From Gimesia sp. (GTDB lineage Bacteria > Planctomycetota > Planctomycetia > Planctomycetales > Planctomycetaceae), in assembly GCA_002706765.1 (NCBI GenBank), contig PAJV01000013.1:310001-374000 (forward strand): a DNA stretch of 64,000 nt, in the 5' to 3' direction. The notes beneath the pieces were generated by a model, which saw only the letters and a program-made list of their open reading frames with translations, searched no databases and was not told where the DNA came from. Every line of letters begins with the position of its first letter. Position 1 is the stretch's first letter. This document shows positions 9,384 through 17,981 of this stretch, in pieces. Both the position numbers and the translations under genes were made by a program.

Positions 9384-9965
9384 TTATTCCCATTTTTCCT
9401 CTACACGATCAGCCACAATTTTCAATTCCTCAGCTACTTCGAGCTTTTCAGACCAGTATCGAAGATATTCTTGATCTATTTCAGATCCTTGAACCAATAG
9501 AATACTTGCACAGTCACGTAAATGCTTGTCAGAACCACCTCCCTGGAAGAATATCAGTTTCTTCAGGATGACATTTTCAGGTGAAGCAAACAGGGCGTTA
9601 AAAAATCCTTGACTTGAGATGCGTCGTCCCTGACTGATATCCAGCCGACCAAACTCTGTATCTATTGTTAAAATGAGATCAGCTTTAAATCCAGAAGGAA
9701 GATGTATGATATTAAACTGTTTCCTTGCTGCAATCGCCTCGCGGGCAGCATCGGGAGAGACATGATAATCTGGCGGAGAAAACTGATGACAAAGCAGCTC
9801 GATCTTGCTTTCAGGTAAATCAACGAGTATGTCGACATCATTAGTAAAACGAGGTTCGCCATAGATAATACTGGCGATGGAACCGACGATCCTGTAGGGA
9901 ACAGATTCTCTTTCCAGAAAATCGACCACTGACTGCATCAGTTTATAAGGTTTGAACTCATTCAT
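9384..9965 (-). CDS. Nucleotidyltransferase-fold protein (DUF6036/MNT-like)
   Basis: This 193-residue protein carries the minimal nucleotidyltransferase signature: GS at 28-29 followed by D-V-D at 43-45 (TNDVDILVDL). Such domains transfer nucleotides to proteins or RNA and often occur as antitoxin or modifying partners in toxin-antitoxin-like pairs. The gene overlaps the end of the small upstream gene by 8 bp, so the two are translationally coupled. The unit sits between a sulfatase pseudogene and an initiator tRNA, which suggests an acquired cassette. A catalytic role is likely from the intact GS...DxD motif, but the target cannot be named from sequence. Confidence 0.75.
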   Translation of the reverse strand: MNEFKPYKLMQSVVDFLERESVPYRIVGSIASIIYGEPRFTNDVDILVDLPESKIELLCHQFSPPDYHVSPDAAREAIAARKQFNIIHLPSGFKADLILTIDTEFGRLDISQGRRISSQGFFNALFASPENVILKKLIFFQGGGSDKHLRDCASILLVQGSEIDQEYLRYWSEKLEVAEELKIVADRVEEKWE

Positions 9966-10188
9966 AGAGCGATCTGATGTCTCGATGGCACATGCGTCTG
10001 GCGATTTCCCGATTGAGTCTTTCTACACTCCATTCCGGGTGTTGCTGGGTGAGTGTTCCCTGCAGCATAACACGTGCTGTTTCCCACATACCGGCAGCGA
10101 TCAACAATCGTTGTGGCGGAATCTGTTTTCTGAGTGCATCCACCTGAATTGGGTCGATAATCTCTACGACCGGTGGCCTGGTACTCAT
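9958..10188 (-). CDS. Small protein paired with nucleotidyltransferase (unknown function)
   Basis: The product is 76 residues, starting at the ATG at 10188, which has GAGGAG ten bases upstream. A start 24 bases earlier is possible but poorly placed. It has no membrane segment or signal peptide. The central part (IPPQRLLIAAGMWETARVML) looks helical, and the C-terminus is rich in Arg and Glu. I do not recognise a family. Its stop overlaps the start of the nucleotidyltransferase by 8 bp, so the two very probably work together, possibly as a toxin-antitoxin-like or modification pair. That role is an inference from arrangement only. Confidence 0.65.
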   Translation of the reverse strand: MSTRPPVVEIIDPIQVDALRKQIPPQRLLIAAGMWETARVMLQGTLTQQHPEWSVERLNREIARRMCHRDIRSLYE

Positions 10189-10434
10189 GTTGATTGCTCT
10201 CCTCATTTTCAAGAAACAAAGGAAGATTCATACTGCTGGAAATTATAGTAGCCCAGTCTGGTCCTGTGATCAATAAGCTAACCCAAAACGATCATTCTGA
10301 TAGGAAACCTCAAACGAGCTGGTTACTACTACCTGACTGCTGCAGGAGTACTGGATTGTCGATCCGGAGGTGCAGGAGCCGTTGAGTGCGCAGCGTTGCG
10401 ATGCCTTTATTCTAAATCAACCTCAGCGCAAACA
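10189..10434. other. Intergenic region between NTase unit and tRNA terminator
   Basis: No convincing gene is seen. Short open frames here have no ribosome site and no family resemblance. The promoter of the two-gene unit must lie here on the minus strand, but no clear boxes stand out. Confidence 0.4.
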
Positions 10435-10475
10435 AAAACCCCGATGCGGTGATAAGTTCACTGCATCGGGGTTTT
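10435..10475 (-). terminator. Rho-independent terminator of tRNA-fMet
   Basis: AAAACCCCGATGC and GCATCGGGGTTTT pair perfectly around a 15-base loop. On the minus strand the stem is followed by a T-run, directly downstream of the tRNA. The flanking A and T tracts make it look bidirectional. Confidence 0.85.
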
Positions 10476-10480
10476 GAAAG

Positions 10481-10554
<74 letters not shown>

Positions 10555-10865
10555 CTATGGGTCCATACATGGACTGATTAAGAGCAGTTTCAGATACAAA
10601 TAACGCCTGTGACAGGCACTATTTAGATGATTAAAAGCCCTAAATACAGTAAGCGAATATCGTTACCGTATGGGGGCATTATAGACAGGTCCTCCGCTGG
10701 CGTCGAGTAACTTTGTCTAAATTCCCAGAATTCGATGCGAAGATTGTCTGATCAGCCGTCAAGCTTCCACTAATTCGTATCATCCTTAACCAAAGCGGCT
10801 CTCGTGCTGTTATACACGCTCCAAATACACTTTGAGACGCTCTGGTCAGCCTGAATTTCGGCGGC
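10555..10865. other. Intergenic region with short inverted repeats and repeat R3
   Basis: This 311-bp gap holds the upstream region of the tRNA and the 3' flank of the sulfatase gene. Two perfect short inverted repeats lie close to the tRNA 5' end: GTCCAT-AC-ATGGAC at 10561-10574 and GCCTGT-G-ACAGGC at 10605-10617. They may be operators or processing signals. Repeat R3 occupies 10786-10845. No gene is seen. Confidence 0.5.
10786..10845 (+). repeat. Dispersed intergenic repeat, copy R3
   Basis: It starts TTAACC, keeps the right arm GAGACGC, and shares the 13-mer GCTGTTATACACG with copy R4 at 45523. It lies about 20 bp beyond the stop of the minus-strand sulfatase gene. Relative to that gene it is in the same orientation as R1, R5 and R6 are to theirs. 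Confidence 0.6.
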
Positions 10866-12341
10866 TTACTCGTATTCCCACTTCAAAACCCAGGGATCAT
10901 TGGTTTTTTCCTGCCAGGCTTTCAGCTTCTCCTGCATTGTAGTCAGGGTCTCCTGGTGTTCCGGCTCGAATGCCAGGTTCTTCGCTTCCCAGGGGTCGGC
11001 TTTAATATCGTACAGCTCGTGCCGGGGTCGGTGCAGGTAGGAATAGACGGTCCGCTGTCCGTACATCTTATCACCTCGTTTCAACACGCCCTGCCAGGTG
11101 GGTGACCGATATAAATCGGAGGCGAACGGGTAGGGGAGTTCGTGAGCGATGTTGAAGATGTACTTAAAGTTGCCGCTCAGAATTACCCGCATCGGGTAAT
11201 ACATGGTGATCTCGTGGAACGTGTGTGAGGCGTAACTTTCATCGAACTCGGGAGCATGTTCTTTCCCCAGGATCTCCAGGAACGAGCGTCCGTGGAACGT
11301 GTAAGGCACTGGCTTGCCTTTGCCTTCCACGCGCTTGCCGTTGTTTTCGACCGTTCGCAGTTTGGGAACTTTCTTAGGCGTGACATCGCAGTAGTCGAGA
11401 ATCGTGGGTGTCAGGTCGGCCCAGGTGACGAGGGCATCGGTGACGATTCCCTGGTTCTTGACGGTCGGATCGCGGACAATTAAAGGCAGGTTCATGCCCG
11501 GCTGATACAGGTTCGTTTTGGCTCCGGGGAACGGGGGGCCGTTATCGCTGAGGAACATGACCAGCGTGTCTTCCCAGTGACCGGTTTCTTTGAGTGTGTT
11601 GATCAGCGAAACGACGCCCTGGTCGAGACGCGAAATCGCCTGGTAGTATTCCGCCAGCTCTTCCTTGACTTCCTGATGATCGGGCAGCCAGGGCGGAACC
11701 TGGATCTGTTCGGGCTTGTATTTCACAGGCGTGACGCCGGGGTAGTGGTCGGGGTCAGCATTGAAGTTGGAATAACCGTCGGGGCCGCCACCACGATGCG
11801 GGTCGCTGCTGCAGTAGTACAGAAAGAAAGGGCTGTCGTCGTCTGCGGTGATGAACTCTCTGGCGTTGGCCGCCATCACTGCGGAGTTGCGGTTCCCCTG
11901 GATTCCTTTGTTACGGTACTCCTGAAACTGGTAAACGTATTCGGGAGCGACATGATACTTGCCGATCGAACAGGTGCGGTAGCCTCCTTCTTCCAGAATA
12001 ATGGGGAGTGACTTTACGGTCGCGTAGGTGCTGAAGTGGTTGTAACTGTGGGCGTGGCCGTAATGTCCGGTGGCATGATTATACAGGCCGGTGAGGATGA
12101 CCGAACGACTGGCCGAACAGCTGGCGGTCGTGCAGTGGGCGCGGGAAAAGCGTGTTCCCGATTCTGCCAGCATGTCGATGCCCGGCGTTTTGATGACTTT
12201 GTTTCCGTAGCAGCCCGCCTGAAAGCCCTGGTCATCCACGACTATGACAATGACGTTTTTCTGCTTCGCCGCAGCGGAGAGAGGTTCGACGGAAACGCAC
12301 AACAGCAACAGGCTGAGGATTCCAAACAGACATCGATTCAT
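10866..12341 (-). CDS. Secreted sulfatase (heparan N-sulfatase-like)
   Basis: The 491-residue protein begins with a cleavable signal peptide (about 1-25, ending LSAAA). The N-terminal metal site VIVVDDQG is at 32-39. The formylglycine motif C-S-A-S-R at 75-79 is the C-x-A-x-R variant of the sulfatase C-x-P-x-R signature. The C-terminus has the usual [16 protein letters not shown] segment. The arrangement resembles the N-sulfoglucosamine sulfohydrolase branch, so sulfated polysaccharide is the likely substrate, acting outside the cytoplasmic membrane after cysteine activation by an FGE/anSME enzyme not in this window. It is divergent from a DUF1080 gene, a common pairing in planctomycete glycan genes. 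Substrate assignment is tentative. Confidence 0.88.
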   Translation of the reverse strand: MNRCLFGILSLLLLCVSVEPLSAAAKQKNVIVIVVDDQGFQAGCYGNKVIKTPGIDMLAESGTRFSRAHCTTASCSASRSVILTGLYNHATGHYGHAHSYNHFSTYATVKSLPIILEEGGYRTCSIGKYHVAPEYVYQFQEYRNKGIQGNRNSAVMAANAREFITADDDSPFFLYYCSSDPHRGGGPDGYSNFNADPDHYPGVTPVKYKPEQIQVPPWLPDHQEVKEELAEYYQAISRLDQGVVSLINTLKETGHWEDTLVMFLSDNGPPFPGAKTNLYQPGMNLPLIVRDPTVKNQGIVTDALVTWADLTPTILDYCDVTPKKVPKLRTVENNGKRVEGKGKPVPYTFHGRSFLEILGKEHAPEFDESYASHTFHEITMYYPMRVILSGNFKYIFNIAHELPYPFASDLYRSPTWQGVLKRGDKMYGQRTVYSYLHRPRHELYDIKADPWEAKNLAFEPEHQETLTTMQEKLKAWQEKTNDPWVLKWEYE

Positions 12342-12607
12342 GGTGTGGCTTTCTCACTGGAGTAAAAGGCGGGAATCAATTGCAGGAGAGTCGTTAAAAT
12401 CTCAGTTTCATTCTAATCGTGGTGGCAGGCAATCGCAAATCGACATTCGGGAAAGCAGGGGACTTTACGGGAAAGGGACGAAATCAGGGGGGACTGGCTT
12501 GAAGTGGCTTCAATTCCTTTCGATAATTAAGAAATTCCTCACGAGTACCGTTCTTCCCGGAGCTGTTTTTGATTTAGCGCGCGGGAAGATTTCAGACCGA
12601 TATCAGA

Positions 12608-13324
12608 ATGAAAGCAATGATTATGACTACCATGAACCGCGTCGCGACGATGCTGGCTGTGTTGCTGGCTGTTACTGCACTCAACCTGGCAGCCGCCGAA
12701 GAAGGCAAACTCAATCAACCCCCCGAAGGTTACAAAGCACTGTTCAACGGCAAAGACTTAAGTGGCTGGAAAGGCCTGGTTGGTAATCCCAAAACCCGGG
12801 CGAAGATGAGTCCTGAAGAGTTGGCTGAAGCACAGAAAAAAGCCGACGACGAAATGAAAGAACACTGGAACGTCGTGGACGGCGTGATCGTGTTTGACGG
12901 CAAAGGGAAGAGCCTGTGTACTGCCAAAGATTACGGCGACTTCGATATGCTGGTCGACTGGAAAATCAAAAAAGATGGCGACAGCGGCATCTACCTGCGT
13001 GGTTCACCACAGGTTCAGATCTGGGATCCGGCTGTGAAAGCTGCAAATGGCGTTGGTTCCGGCGGACTGTACAACAACAAGGAAAACCCTGATAAACCGC
13101 TGGTGACCGCCGACAATCCCGTGGGCGAATGGAATACGTTCCGCATCAAAATGGTCGGTGAAAAAGTCAGCGTCTGGTTGAACGGTAAACTGGTGACCGA
13201 TAACGTCACGCTGGAAAATTACTGGGAACGCGATAAGCCGATCTACGAAACCGGGCAGATCGAATTACAGAATCACGGCAACACACTTTATTTCCGGAAT
13301 GTGTTTATCAAAGAACTTGATTAG
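12608..13324 (+). CDS. Secreted DUF1080 (3-keto-disaccharide hydrolase-type) protein
   Basis: The 238-residue protein has a signal peptide (about 10-29, ending NLAAAEE) and one DUF1080 domain. That domain shows the typical opening YKALFNGKDLSGWKG and later FDMLVDWKI, SGIYLRGSPQVQIWD and GQIELQNHG. The fold is a concanavalin-like jelly roll. Family members bind or cleave modified sugars, and some act on 3-keto-disaccharides. The start is uncertain because several ATGs (12608, 12617, 12623, 12632) lie close together with no strong ribosome site. The 266-bp gap to the divergent sulfatase should hold both promoters. A terminator follows at 13354-13391. Confidence 0.88.
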   Translation: MKAMIMTTMNRVATMLAVLLAVTALNLAAAEEGKLNQPPEGYKALFNGKDLSGWKGLVGNPKTRAKMSPEELAEAQKKADDEMKEHWNVVDGVIVFDGKGKSLCTAKDYGDFDMLVDWKIKKDGDSGIYLRGSPQVQIWDPAVKAANGVGSGGLYNNKENPDKPLVTADNPVGEWNTFRIKMVGEKVSVWLNGKLVTDNVTLENYWERDKPIYETGQIELQNHGNTLYFRNVFIKELD

Positions 13325-13353
13325 CGACATTCGTGTGAAGACCGGTTAAAATG

Positions 13354-13391
13354 AAAGCACGGGGAGTCCGCTCTCTGTGCTTTCTGTTTTT
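13354..13391 (+). terminator. Rho-independent terminator after DUF1080 gene
   Basis: AAAGCAC pairs with GTGCTTT, and inner bases GGGAG/CTCTC extend the stem. TTTTT follows at 13387-13391. It separates the DUF1080 gene from the DUF58 gene. Confidence 0.7.
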
Positions 13392-13423
13392 AAACCAACC
13401 CCCTGATTTCGAAATCTCACCGC

Positions 13424-14329
13424 ATGCTTTCACACGATGCTCCCCTGGATGACCCGACGGCGCTGGCCCGCTTTGGCAAGCTGGATGTTGTCACGCGACT
13501 GGTGGTCGAAGGGTTTATGATGGGGCAGCATAAAAGTCCGTTCAAAGGTGCCAGTGTCGAATTTGTGGAGCATCGGCAGTATTATCCGGGTGACGAAATT
13601 CGCCACATCGACTGGCGGGCCTACGGGAAGACGGGAAAATACTACGTCAAAGAGTTTGAAGAAGAGACCAACCTGCGCTGTTATCTGCTGCTCGACTGTT
13701 CGGGCAGCATGGCGTATGCCGGCAAGACGCTGAGCAAGATCGATTATGCACGTCAGCTCGCAGCCGCGCTGGGTTACCTGTTGCTGCGTCAGCGGGATGC
13801 CGTGGGTCTGATCACCTTCGACAGCAAACGCCGCGATTTTATCCAGCCGTCTGCGAATCCGAAAAACTTCGGGCAGATGCTGGATATTCTCGATCAGGCG
13901 CGGCCGCGCAACGAAACCGCGATATCGACCGTTCTGCGTGAAGTGCAGCCGCTGATCAAACGCCGCAGCCTGGTCGTACTGATTTCTGATTGCTTCGACG
14001 AGCCCGATGCGCTGACGACGACCCTTAAGCAGTTGCGCCACGATCGTCATGAAGTACTGCTGTTTCAGGTGGTGACGCCGGAAGAAGAAGAGTTTCCGTT
14101 CAGCAAGCCGACGCAGTTTCGCAGCCTGGAGCGCCGCGGTCATCATCAGCTGGTGGATCCGCATCAACTGCGGGCCCGCTACCTGGAGCAGTACCAGGAG
14201 TTCTGTGCGACGCTGTCCCGACAGTGTGGATCAGTGAAGGTGGATTACCTGAAATTTCGCACGACGGACGCGTATCATTTAGCCCTTGGTGCTTTTCTGA
14301 ATCAACGCACACGCCCCGGACGAAAGTGA
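13424..14329 (+). CDS. DUF58 domain protein (VWA-like)
   Basis: The 301-residue cytoplasmic protein has the DUF58 signature YYPGDEIRHIDWRAYGKTG (about 53-71) and a von Willebrand A-like domain with a MIDAS motif D-C-S-G-S-M at 91-96. There is no membrane segment. DUF58 proteins usually act with a MoxR AAA ATPase in metal insertion or assembly of membrane or periplasmic complexes. Here no moxR is adjacent, but a small membrane protein follows 12 bp downstream and is probably co-transcribed. The exact role is unknown. The start is the first ATG after the terminator; no clear ribosome site precedes it. Confidence 0.88.
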   Translation: MLSHDAPLDDPTALARFGKLDVVTRLVVEGFMMGQHKSPFKGASVEFVEHRQYYPGDEIRHIDWRAYGKTGKYYVKEFEEETNLRCYLLLDCSGSMAYAGKTLSKIDYARQLAAALGYLLLRQRDAVGLITFDSKRRDFIQPSANPKNFGQMLDILDQARPRNETAISTVLREVQPLIKRRSLVVLISDCFDEPDALTTTLKQLRHDRHEVLLFQVVTPEEEEFPFSKPTQFRSLERRGHHQLVDPHQLRARYLEQYQEFCATLSRQCGSVKVDYLKFRTTDAYHLALGAFLNQRTRPGRK

Positions 14330-14341
14330 TAGAGCAAACTT

Positions 14342-14698
14342 ATGTCAGGTGAAAAAATTCCAATCAACCGGACTCTGACAGGCATCATCTCTCTGGTCTG
14401 CCTGGGGATTGCCGCCTATCTGTTCTGGCTGGCACCCCCCGATCAGTTTGCCCAGCAGGATGTGGCCACCGGTGCTTTCATGCGCGTAGGGCTGCTGATG
14501 CTAGCCTTATGGCTGGCACTGCCGACCAGGAACCGGGACGCTGCCTGGGCGAACGTGTCTCCCTGGGTATTCGTCGTCATCATCATGGCGGTGGTGGGAA
14601 TTGCCGTGCGTCCCAAAATTGTGGTGCCGCTGATTGTCGTGATGGCCGTGATGGGTTTTATTCTCCGACCGCGCAACAAAAAACGCTCGCGGCGCTAA
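14342..14698 (+). CDS. Small multi-spanning membrane protein
   Basis: The 118-residue protein has about four hydrophobic segments (roughly 15-32, 46-63, 75-90 and 93-110) and a strongly basic tail (RPRNKKRSRR) that would stay in the cytoplasm. I do not recognise a family. It follows the DUF58 gene by 12 bp and is likely its partner at the membrane. The gene end overlaps an inverted repeat (14682-14708) that probably serves as terminator. Confidence 0.75.
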   Translation: MSGEKIPINRTLTGIISLVCLGIAAYLFWLAPPDQFAQQDVATGAFMRVGLLMLALWLALPTRNRDAAWANVSPWVFVVIIMAVVGIAVRPKIVVPLIVVMAVMGFILRPRNKKRSRR

Positions 14699-14708
14699 CC
14701 GGAGCGTT
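14682..14708 (-). terminator. Terminator between convergent genes
   Basis: AACGCTC and GAGCGTT pair perfectly across the end of the + strand gene. On the minus strand the stem runs into TTTTTT, so it should terminate the convergent gene at 14725-15861. The + strand T-run is weak (GTTCT). Confidence 0.65.
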
Positions 14709-14724
14709 GTTCTGAATGGTTGGG

Positions 14725-15861
14725 TTACTGCGGGTTCTGTCCGCGGCTCACCGGTTGCACTTTGAGATTATCCGGCAGCTTGCGGGGAACCTGATTTCCG
14801 GTCTGCGAGATGACATCAATCGGCTGGGGAGGTACGAACCGATTGGGTACCTCGCCGTTTTGTGCGGCCGCTGCGGCTTCCCGCTGTCGGGCATCAATGT
14901 AAACCCGGGCAGCGACCTTCAGCAGTTGTGGACGGCGGACCGGCAGCACTCCTTCCAGTTGACCGGCGATCCGTTCGACCCAGCCGGGCTGTCGTTCCAT
15001 CGCCAGTGACATCATATGCATAAAGATGGAAACTTCTCTGAAGTTGCGATCCAGAATCGTATTGCTGACCGGAGCCAGGATCTTGGCCGCCATCTCGACC
15101 GTCTGGGAGGGAAAGGAGACGTACATCGATACCTGGTGCGAGACCGCATCGATCTTCTTGTTCTCGCCGGGATAAAATTCGGTCTGCAGATGCAGCAGGG
15201 CTTTGGCAGAGATCGGCTTGGCCAGCAGCGGACTTTTATAAACTCCCGAACAGAGCACGATGGTCTCTTTCGGTGACTGGTGAATGACTTCCAGTGTACC
15301 CACCGTGCCATCACCGGCATCGACTTCATAGGAATAGGGGCCGGTCTGCCACATCTGGAACTCGGACAGTTTCATTTCGCGCCAGATGCTGACGACCACA
15401 TCCGGGTGAGCGATGAAGAAAGCATACGCGGAATGATTGACGTCGAGATGTATTTTGGGCAGCACGCGAAACATGCTGAGATCTTTGAGTACGTGTTCGG
15501 CGTTCGTGCGGTTCGCCTGCGTCATCTGATCCAGGGGAATCTGCGCGAGGCATTCCTTTCTGGATGAGCGGGACGAAGAACCTTTGGTGAGTAATGTAAT
15601 CAGGTCTTCTTCATCAGGAATGCGGATTTCCTGATCGACTTGCCGATGTTTCTGTTGGAATTCAGTCAGCTGCCGATCATCGTCTTTTAACAGATATTGA
15701 TCGGCAGCTGACTCCGTCAGGGCCGGGCTCTGGCCATCGCGCTCGTTGGATTGTGGTTGTTGTGCAGAAACAGTAGTTACAGAAACCGCTACGCTACTTG
15801 TGACAGCGATCACCAGAATCGTCATTTTCTGAATGAATTTTGTCATGCTCATTTTCGTCAT
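14725..15861 (-). CDS. Exported planctomycete protein of unknown function
   Basis: The 378-residue protein starts with a signal peptide (about 10-33, ending TVSAQQ). The rest is soluble, with a Gln-rich, polar N-terminal region. A middle part (about 130-280) contains ISAKALLHLQTEFYPGE and alternating strand-like segments. The C-terminus is Pro/Gln-rich. No catalytic motif is recognised. A lipoprotein gene lies 69 bp upstream on the same strand, so the two may form an envelope operon. Confidence 0.75.
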   Translation of the reverse strand: MTKMSMTKFIQKMTILVIAVTSSVAVSVTTVSAQQPQSNERDGQSPALTESAADQYLLKDDDRQLTEFQQKHRQVDQEIRIPDEEDLITLLTKGSSSRSSRKECLAQIPLDQMTQANRTNAEHVLKDLSMFRVLPKIHLDVNHSAYAFFIAHPDVVVSIWREMKLSEFQMWQTGPYSYEVDAGDGTVGTLEVIHQSPKETIVLCSGVYKSPLLAKPISAKALLHLQTEFYPGENKKIDAVSHQVSMYVSFPSQTVEMAAKILAPVSNTILDRNFREVSIFMHMMSLAMERQPGWVERIAGQLEGVLPVRRPQLLKVAARVYIDARQREAAAAAQNGEVPNRFVPPQPIDVISQTGNQVPRKLPDNLKVQPVSRGQNPQ

Positions 15862-15930
15862 GTGAGAACCTGTTTCTTTCCGCGTTCAACATGTGTTGTC
15901 TGGATTTGTGCCCGTCAGTCTGTGTGGCAG

Positions 15931-16377
15931 TCAGTTTGGAGGTGCATTCACAGGAGGTGCCAGCGCCGGGCCGGGCTCCTTGAGTTCAGACTCCAGACCC
16001 GTTTCATCGGGAAACGGATCGGGGGGCACAAAAATAGAAGGTTCGGGAAGAGGAACCAGGTCATCTGCAGCTTCGCCGTCGTAAGACTGCTGGCTGCTGT
16101 AGTCGGTAATTGGCGTATCACTGATATAGTGTTGTGGCTGGCAGTCATCGCAGCATTTACACCACCAGCGATTGAAGCGAGACTGACACCAGTCTGGCTT
16201 GCCGATACGCGTCAGGTCCCACGTGGGACGATAGAAGCGGTCTGCATAAAGCTCTGTGTCGCTGATGTCATCGATCAGGTTATAGTAGGCGTTGCTGACC
16301 CTGAAACACTGGCAGCCCGAGCATACTATGAGCGGCTGGATCATGACTATGCAGACAAATGCTGCGCGCATTCGCAT
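15931..16377 (-). CDS. Cys-rich lipoprotein
   Basis: The product is about 149 residues with a type II signal peptide: a hydrophobic stretch (AAFVCIVMIQPLIVC) ends at the lipobox CSGC. The mature part has a Cys/Trp-rich stretch (WWCKCCDDCQPQH) that could bind a metal, and an acidic, Pro-rich tail. GGAGG lies just upstream of two close ATGs, at 16377 and 16371; the second has the better spacing. No family is recognised. It is probably co-transcribed with the exported protein downstream. Confidence 0.7.
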   Translation of the reverse strand: MRMRAAFVCIVMIQPLIVCSGCQCFRVSNAYYNLIDDISDTELYADRFYRPTWDLTRIGKPDWCQSRFNRWWCKCCDDCQPQHYISDTPITDYSSQQSYDGEAADDLVPLPEPSIFVPPDPFPDETGLESELKEPGPALAPPVNAPPN

Positions 16378-16721
16378 TTTCCTCCCCCGGTTGAATGTGA
16401 CCATCCTGTGTCACAAAAGTACCAATGATGGCTCGCATCATCGGTAGTACAATCGCCTGTACCTAAGGATGATCGGCTATCGTGGAAGAGAAACTTTATC
16501 GATTATTCCGAATGACCCGGTTATCCCGGCGATGGAAGCAGGCGGTACACGTAACCCCTGAAAAACAGGGCTGAACGTGCAATACTCTGCAGGGAAAGTG
16601 GTGCCCGCCAGGCTCAAATTCGGCGAATATCCCTTGCGATACGAAGGGTTCTTGCGATCCGGGAAACGGGCTGTGATACTGGTAGTGAAGAAAACGCCAC
16701 ATCCGGTTTCAGGAGGTTCCC
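16378..16721. other. Divergent intergenic region with short palindromes
   Basis: This 344-bp region separates the minus-strand lipoprotein from the + strand FG-GAP gene. It contains a perfect inverted repeat ATGATG-GCTCG-CATCAT at 16425-16441 and a looser TGTGA-N10-TCACA at 16396-16415. Either could be a regulator site. A strong ribosome site (AGGAGG) precedes the ATG at 16722. No gene is seen. Confidence 0.45.
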
Positions 16722-17969
16722 ATGCGAACGTTTACAAATACGATTCTGTCTATCGCTTTGATTCCGACGTTTCTATCCACTGAAAACGCGGCCGGCGAAG
16801 AAACGGAACGGGGGGCTCCCTGGGAGTGTCATATTATCGACCAATCTTCCCGGGGCGCAGACGGGGTGAAGCTGTTCGACGCCGACGGTGACGGATTGCT
16901 CGACATTACGACCGGCTGGGAAGAAGGAGGTCTCACCCGCATCTATCGCAATCCGGGGCCTGCTCAGACAAAAAAACTTTGGCCGGCAGTGACATTAGGG
17001 AAAACACCCCACATAGAAGATGCCGCCTGGATCGATCTGGAACGATTGAATGTGAGAAGGGCTGTCGTCAGTTGCTGCGAAGGGAAGACGCGTGCGATAT
17101 ACGTGCACTGGCCTCCGGTTGAGAAGCCGTTCGAAAATCCGTGGGAGCAGGCAGTGATACCTGCGTCAAAAGACCGGATGATGTGGATGTTTGCCGTTCC
17201 TGCGAAGATCGGTCTCGATTCGCGTGGGGGAGAAGAACTGGTGGCCGCCGGCAAAGGACCGGGGGCAGAAATTGGCTTCTTCCTGCCGACATCGGACACA
17301 CGCGATCTGTCAAAGTATCAGTGGATTACTTTGTCTCCCGCCGGCTGGGTGATGTCGCTGTTTGCCGTCGATATGGATGGAGATGGCGACCAGGATCTGC
17401 TGACAACAGACCGCAAGGGAAAACTGCGTGGCTGCCGCTGGCTGGAGAATCCGGGAGTTCCGACTGTCATTGTCGGTAAACAATGGAAGAATCATTGGGT
17501 CGGCGGTCAGGATCGGGAAGTGATGTTTGCGCATCTAGCCGACCTGGATCAGGATGGTCTGCAGGACATCCTGGTTGCCACAAGCACGCCGGCTGAAGTG
17601 CTCTGGTTTCGCAGACGGGATGCGAGCGGTCAGAAGTGGGAAAAACAGGTTATTCCATATCCGGAGAATACCGGCAGCGGAAAAGGAGTTGCGGCGGGCG
17701 ATCTGAACGGGGATGGGCTGCTGGACCTGGTGCTCAGTTGCGAACATGCGGAGCCACCCAAATCCGGTGTGGTCTGGCTGCGCGGTTCACGCAACGGGAA
17801 TCAGTTTCGCTGGGAACCACAGGAAATCAGCGGCCCGCGGGGGATTAAATACGATCGGATTGAATTACTCGATCTGGATGGAGATGGCGACCTGGATGTG
17901 CTCTCCTGCGAAGAGCGGGACCAGAATAAGGGATTGGGCGTGTTCTGGTATGAGAACCCGTTTAAGTAG
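16722..17969 (+). CDS. Exported FG-GAP/VCBS repeat protein
   Basis: The 415-residue protein has a signal peptide (about 1-25) and repeated calcium-binding motifs of the DxDxDGxxD type: DADGDGLLD, DMDGDGDQD, DLDQDGLQD, DLNGDGLLD and DLDGDGDLD. These mark an integrin-like FG-GAP beta-propeller, here in seven or fewer blades. Such proteins are abundant in planctomycetes and are thought to bind surfaces or carbohydrates. No enzymatic motif is seen. The start is well supported by AGGAGG a few bases upstream. It is convergent with the HlyD-like gene, with only 12 bp between stops. Confidence 0.85.
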   Translation: MRTFTNTILSIALIPTFLSTENAAGEETERGAPWECHIIDQSSRGADGVKLFDADGDGLLDITTGWEEGGLTRIYRNPGPAQTKKLWPAVTLGKTPHIEDAAWIDLERLNVRRAVVSCCEGKTRAIYVHWPPVEKPFENPWEQAVIPASKDRMMWMFAVPAKIGLDSRGGEELVAAGKGPGAEIGFFLPTSDTRDLSKYQWITLSPAGWVMSLFAVDMDGDGDQDLLTTDRKGKLRGCRWLENPGVPTVIVGKQWKNHWVGGQDREVMFAHLADLDQDGLQDILVATSTPAEVLWFRRRDASGQKWEKQVIPYPENTGSGKGVAAGDLNGDGLLDLVLSCEHAEPPKSGVVWLRGSRNGNQFRWEPQEISGPRGIKYDRIELLDLDGDGDLDVLSCEERDQNKGLGVFWYENPFK

Positions 17970-17981
17970 AGTGGCCGCCGA

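Noticed and set aside
16396-16415. CRP-like TGTGA...TCACA site
   Set aside because: The spacing is ten bases instead of six, and planctomycete CRP-like sites are not established here. Kept only as a remark.
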